From positions 1-64,000 of the forward strand of contig JAIXQE010000147.1 in the NCBI GenBank assembly GCA_027485815.1: a stretch of DNA of 64,000 bases. Reading direction: 5' to 3'. Positions 58,086 through 64,000 of the stretch are shown here, piece after piece. A model generated the notes under the pieces. It was not told the DNA's origin, did not search any database, and saw nothing but the letters and a program-made list of their open reading frames with translations. This DNA comes from Opitutaceae bacterium. Lineage in GTDB: Bacteria; Verrucomicrobiota; Verrucomicrobiia; Opitutales; Opitutaceae. The position numbers and the translations under genes were made by a program. The stretch's first letter is position 1; the number at the start of each line of letters is the position of its first letter.

Positions 58086-58991
58086 GTGCCTCCGGCGGCC
58101 TATATACAAGCCAATAGCAACGGCCGCCTGCATCCCGCGGACGCCCCGGCGATCGCGCCCCTGAACCGGGGCTATCTCTATGGAGACGCGGTCTACGAGG
58201 TCTGGCGCACCCACCACGGTGTGCTGTTCGCCTTCGCGGAGCACTGGACCCGGTTGGAGCGCTCGGCCGCGGCGCTGCACCTGCAGTTGCCCCTGACCTC
58301 CGCGCAGGTCCGGGAACAGGTTGCGCGCACCGCGGCCGCGTTCCGCGCGCACACGGGGGAGGCGGGCGACCTCTACGTCCGCCTCCAGGTCACCCGCGGC
58401 GCCGGGCCCATTGGCCTCGCTCCCGGCCTGGCGGACCAGTCGGACTGGACCCTGTTGGTCCAGCAGGCTCCGAAGCCCCCGGCCCGGAGCCTGCGGCTCG
58501 CGATCCCCCTCACGCTGCGGCGCAACCCCGCCGCCTGCCTGGATCCCGCCTGGAAGACCGGGAATTACCTCAACAACCTGCTCGGAGTGGGGGAGGCCCG
58601 CCGCCGGGGCGCCGATGATGCCCTCTTCCTCAACCTCGCCGGCCACCTGACGGAGCTCTCCGCGGCCTCGCTGATTCTGGTGGAGGGGGCGCGTTTGGTC
58701 ACCCCGCGGCTGGAGGACGGCCTGCTCGCCGGGATCACTCGCGCGCTGCTGTTGACGCACGTGGCGCCCGCGGCCGGCTTTCAGGTCGAGGAGCGCTCGA
58801 TTTTCCCGGCCGAGGTGGAACGGTGCTCCGAGGCCATGGCGCTTTCGACCACAAAGAACGTGACCCCGGTGGCGGCGATCGACGCCTGGGAGTGGACGGA
58901 CACTCCCGGCCCGGTCTCCCGGCGGTTGCAGGCCGCCTGGGAGGATTTTGTGCGGGCGTACGCGGCTCAGCACCCGGAACTCCGGGTGTGA
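58086..58991 (+). CDS. Aminotransferase class IV (aminodeoxychorismate lyase / D-amino acid or branched-chain aminotransferase-like)
   Basis: PLNRGYLYGDAVYEVWRTHHGVLFAFAEHWTRLERSA; WKTGNYLNNLLGVGEARRRGADDALFLNLAGHLTELSAASLILVEGARLVTP. GTG start at 58086 uncertain. Confidence 0.9.
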   Translation: MPPAAYIQANSNGRLHPADAPAIAPLNRGYLYGDAVYEVWRTHHGVLFAFAEHWTRLERSAAALHLQLPLTSAQVREQVARTAAAFRAHTGEAGDLYVRLQVTRGAGPIGLAPGLADQSDWTLLVQQAPKPPARSLRLAIPLTLRRNPAACLDPAWKTGNYLNNLLGVGEARRRGADDALFLNLAGHLTELSAASLILVEGARLVTPRLEDGLLAGITRALLLTHVAPAAGFQVEERSIFPAEVERCSEAMALSTTKNVTPVAAIDAWEWTDTPGPVSRRLQAAWEDFVRAYAAQHPELRV

Positions 58992-59025
58992 GCCGCGCCG
59001 TCTCCGGTGCGGAAGTCGGGCGGAC

Positions 59026-61356
<2,331 letters not shown>

Positions 61357-61460
61357 TCACGGAAAGATTCCGGTTGCGTTCGGGGAGCGCCAGCCTTTGC
61401 CTCGAACCCTTTTCCATTACGCCTGCCTCCGATGGTCGGGGCGACGGGCGGACCGAAACC

Positions 61461-62222
61461 ATGAGCCAAAAGTTCAAACTCAACGTCGCCGCCCGCGCCC
61501 AAACCGGCCGCAGCGCCTCCCGTCGTCTCCGCAAAGCCCAGCGGGTCCCCGCAGTGCTTTACGGGAAGCACACCAAGCCCGAGTCCCTCTCGATCGACGC
61601 GCCGGAGTTCGTGCGCTTCCTGAAGGCCGTCGGCGGTCGCGCCGTGTTGGTGGATCTCCAGCGGGGCGACCAGTCCGCGCCGGTGATCTCCTTCCTGCAG
61701 GAGGTCCAGCGGGATCCCATCACCGACAAGTACCTGCACATCGACCTGCAGGAGGTGAAGGCGGACGAGAAGTTCGAGATTCGCGTGCCGGTTCACCTGA
61801 GCGGTGAGTCCTTCGGCGTGAAGAACCAGAGCGGCGTGTTGGAGATGGCGACTCCCGCCCTCCGGATCCGCGTGCTCCCGAAGGATCTGCCTGAGGCCAT
61901 CGTGGTCGACGTCACCGAGCTCAAGGTCGGCGAGACGATCAAGGTGGGCAGCCTGAAGGCGATCCCCGGCGTGGACTTCCTCGATTCCAAGGGCCAGCCC
62001 GTGGTGGCCTGCGTCGAGCCGGTCGCCGAGGTGGTTCAGGCCGCCGCCGCCACGGCGGCTCCGGCCGAAGGTGCTGCTGCTGCCGCCGCTCCCGCCGAGG
62101 GTGCTGCCGCCGCTCCGGCTGCCGCCGGCGATGCCAAGGCCGCGGCTCCCGCCGCCGCCGGCGCCAAGGCTGCCGCCCCCGCCGCGGGGGCCAAGCCGGC
62201 CGCCGCCCCGGCCAAGAAGTAA
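61461..62222 (+). CDS. rplY: 50S ribosomal protein L25 (CTC family) with long Ala/Pro/Lys C-terminal tail
   Basis: MSQKFKLNVAARAQTGRSASRRLRKAQRVPAVLYGKHTKPESLSID; CTC-type C-terminal domain; tail AAPAEGAAAAAAPAEGAAAAPAAAGDAKAAAPAAAGAKAAAPAAGAKPAAAPAKK. Confidence 0.93.
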   Translation: MSQKFKLNVAARAQTGRSASRRLRKAQRVPAVLYGKHTKPESLSIDAPEFVRFLKAVGGRAVLVDLQRGDQSAPVISFLQEVQRDPITDKYLHIDLQEVKADEKFEIRVPVHLSGESFGVKNQSGVLEMATPALRIRVLPKDLPEAIVVDVTELKVGETIKVGSLKAIPGVDFLDSKGQPVVACVEPVAEVVQAAAATAAPAEGAAAAAAPAEGAAAAPAAAGDAKAAAPAAAGAKAAAPAAGAKPAAAPAKK

Positions 62223-62292
62223 GTCCCCGCTGGTTCGCGGCCGTCCCCGCCCCATCTCGGGGCCGGCCGCTTGGTTCGAAGTTCTTTGAGTC

Positions 62293-62877
62293 ATGTTCCC
62301 TTCGCTCGTCGTCGGTCTGGGCAATCCAGGCCGCGAATACCGCGACACCCGGCATAACCTGGGCTGGCAGGTGCTCGACGCCCTCGCTACCCGGGAACGC
62401 CTGGCGTGGCGCCCCGCGCCCCAATTTCGCGCGGAGGTCGCCCGCTGGGATCGTCCCGGATCGCCGGCGTGCTGGCTGGTCAAGCCGCAGACGTTCATGA
62501 ACGCGAGCGGCGAAGCCGTCGGCCCGCTGGCCCGCTACCATCGCATTCCCGCCCCGGGGATCGTGGCCGTGTACGACGACCTCACCCTCGACCTTGGCCT
62601 CATCAAGGTCTCGATCGGGGGCGGTTCGGCCGGCCACAATGGCGTCGCCAGCCTCGTCCAGCATCTGGACGGCCCCTTTGTTCGCTTCCGGCTGGGCATC
62701 GGGCCCCGCGCACCCGCGGCGATGGAACTGACCGACTTCGTCCTTGGAACCTTCACTCCCGACCAATCCATCCTCGTTTCCCAACGCCTGCCGCATTTCC
62801 TCCAAGGCCTCGACCTCCTGCTTACCCGGGGCGCCGACGCCGCCATGAACCAACTCAACCGCCGAGATCCCAAATGA
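62293..62877 (+). CDS. pth: Peptidyl-tRNA hydrolase
   Basis: LVVGLGNPGREYRDTRHNLGWQVLDAL, KPQTFMNASGEAV, VYDDLTLDLGLIKVSIGGGSAGHNGVASL. Confidence 0.96.
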   Translation: MFPSLVVGLGNPGREYRDTRHNLGWQVLDALATRERLAWRPAPQFRAEVARWDRPGSPACWLVKPQTFMNASGEAVGPLARYHRIPAPGIVAVYDDLTLDLGLIKVSIGGGSAGHNGVASLVQHLDGPFVRFRLGIGPRAPAAMELTDFVLGTFTPDQSILVSQRLPHFLQGLDLLLTRGADAAMNQLNRRDPK

Positions 62878-63170
62878 ACCCGTCCCACCGCAGCTACCAC
62901 GCCTCCTTCATCCTCGACAACCGGGGCAAGGAGGAGACCGTCGACCAGATCGTCGAAGGCATCAAGAAGGTCATCACCGAGGTCAAGGGTGAGGTCGCCA
63001 CCGTCGAGAACATCGGCCGCAAGGACTTCGTCCGCGTGACCGACCGCAAGTTCACGGGCGCCCACTACGTGCACATCGACTTCTCGGGTCCCGCCGAGGC
63101 GCCCGCCGCCCTGCGCGAGAAGCTTCGCCTCAACGGCAGCGTTTACCGCACGTTCATCCAGAGCGCCTGA
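62874..63170 (+). CDS. rpsF: 30S ribosomal protein S6
   Basis: SYHASFILDNRGKEETVDQIVEGIKKVITEVKGEVATVENIGRKDFVRVTDRKFTGAHYVHIDFSGP; ATG 62874 overlaps pth stop. Confidence 0.88.
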   Translation: MNPSHRSYHASFILDNRGKEETVDQIVEGIKKVITEVKGEVATVENIGRKDFVRVTDRKFTGAHYVHIDFSGPAEAPAALREKLRLNGSVYRTFIQSA

Positions 63171-63183
63171 GGCGCCCGCCGCC

Positions 63184-63651
63184 ATGCCCGCCCTCAACAA
63201 GGTCCTGCTGATGGGGAACCTGACCCGCGACCCCGAGTTGCGGGTCACCCCCAAGGGCACGCCGATCTGTCAGTTCGCCCTCGCGATCAACCGGCAGTTC
63301 AAGATGGAGTCCGGTGAAAGCCGCGAAGAGGTGATCTACGTGGACGTCGAGGCGTGGGGCAAGCAGGGCGAGACCATCGCCAAGTATTGCACGAAGGGCC
63401 GCCCCCTGTACGTCGAAGGCCGCCTCCGGCTCGACCAATGGGAGGACAAGAACACCAAGGAGAAGCGCAGCCGGATGAAGGTCGTGCTGGAGCAATTCCA
63501 ATTCCTGGGTGACGGACGGGGCGGCGGCGCTCCCACGGGCGCCGGGGATGCCCCCGGTGCCGCTTCCCCCGAACGCTTTTCCCCGCCACCGCGGGCTTCC
63601 TCCCCGAAGCCGGCGGCGTCGGAGAACCTCGACGAGGACGTTCCGTTCTGA
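63184..63651 (+). CDS. ssb: Single-stranded DNA-binding protein
   Basis: ALNKVLLMGNLTRDPELRVTPKGTPICQFALAINRQF; acidic C-terminal tip ENLDEDVPF. Confidence 0.97.
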   Translation: MPALNKVLLMGNLTRDPELRVTPKGTPICQFALAINRQFKMESGESREEVIYVDVEAWGKQGETIAKYCTKGRPLYVEGRLRLDQWEDKNTKEKRSRMKVVLEQFQFLGDGRGGGAPTGAGDAPGAASPERFSPPPRASSPKPAASENLDEDVPF

Positions 63652-63755
63652 ACGGCCTCGTTTCCCCCGCATCGGTGCGGACCCGTCCCCGGGTCCGTCG
63701 GCGGTGAACCCCGCCACGAAACCAAAACCTGTACCCACCTCAACCCACCACGCAT

Positions 63756-64000
63756 ATGGCCACCAAAGAAGTGCTCCTCGTCAAACCCGTCGAAGGTCTC
63801 GGCGGCGAAGGCGACCAAGTCAAAGTCCGCGCCGGCTACGCCCGCAACTATCTGCTGCCCCGCAAGATCGCGGTGTCGCTGACCACCGCCAACCGCAAGC
63901 AGGTCGACGCCCTCAAGAAGCGCCGCGCCGAGCGGGAACAGGCGGAGCTGTCCGGCGCCCAGGAGCTCGCGCGCAAGCTCGAGAAGACCTCGCTGGCCTT
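63756..64000 (+). CDS. rplI: 50S ribosomal protein L9, 3'-truncated by window edge
   Basis: MATKEVLLVKPVEGLGGEGDQVKVRAGYARNYLLPRKIAVSLTTANRKQVDALKKRRAE read directly from ATG 63756; not in ORF track because open at the edge. Confidence 0.95.
   Translation, partial: MATKEVLLVKPVEGLGGEGDQVKVRAGYARNYLLPRKIAVSLTTANRKQVDALKKRRAEREQAELSGAQELARKLEKTSLA

Noticed and set aside
61461-62222. Ala/Pro tail of L25 considered as an assembly repeat or CRISPR-like array
   Set aside because: Irregular codon-level low complexity, in frame with L25, no fixed-length direct repeats with spacers.

Overview
High-GC bacterial chromosome segment, densely coded. Gene content and order (DUF1501/DUF1553 pair, sulfatases, Amuc_1098-1102-like pilus genes) suggest Verrucomicrobiota, probably Opitutaceae-like; this is inferred from remembered families, not from a search. 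I support about 43 coding regions. They include a dipeptide/oligopeptide ABC ATPase pair, an acyltransferase-glycosyltransferase fusion, two sulfatases, a GMC oxidoreductase pair, pyruvate dehydrogenase E1a/E1b/E2, a five-gene type IV pilus-like/secretin locus followed 18 nt later by a 2917-aa Ig-repeat protein, an S55-type peptidase, hemL, nadE, a TolC-like protein, maf, DAHP synthase, mutS, PIN-PhoH, an SNF2 helicase, DUF1501/DUF1553, ffh, an Lrp/aminotransferase pair, der, a beta/gamma-crystallin-like + DUF4214-like protein, an HTH-MBL fusion, an SDR, a small DNA-binding protein, monomeric IDH, and rplY-pth-rpsF-ssb-rplI. The most interesting region is 11.5-27.5 kb: the pilus-like operon and its apparent giant cargo or adhesin, which has nested segmental repeats. 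Secondary candidates are a small AT-hook-like/HTH protein whose leader holds two mutually exclusive stems, one covering the start codon, and several unusual domain fusions. I found no CRISPR array, tRNA, rRNA, transposon or prophage. Many long ORFs in the supplied track are antisense or frame-shadow artefacts of high GC.
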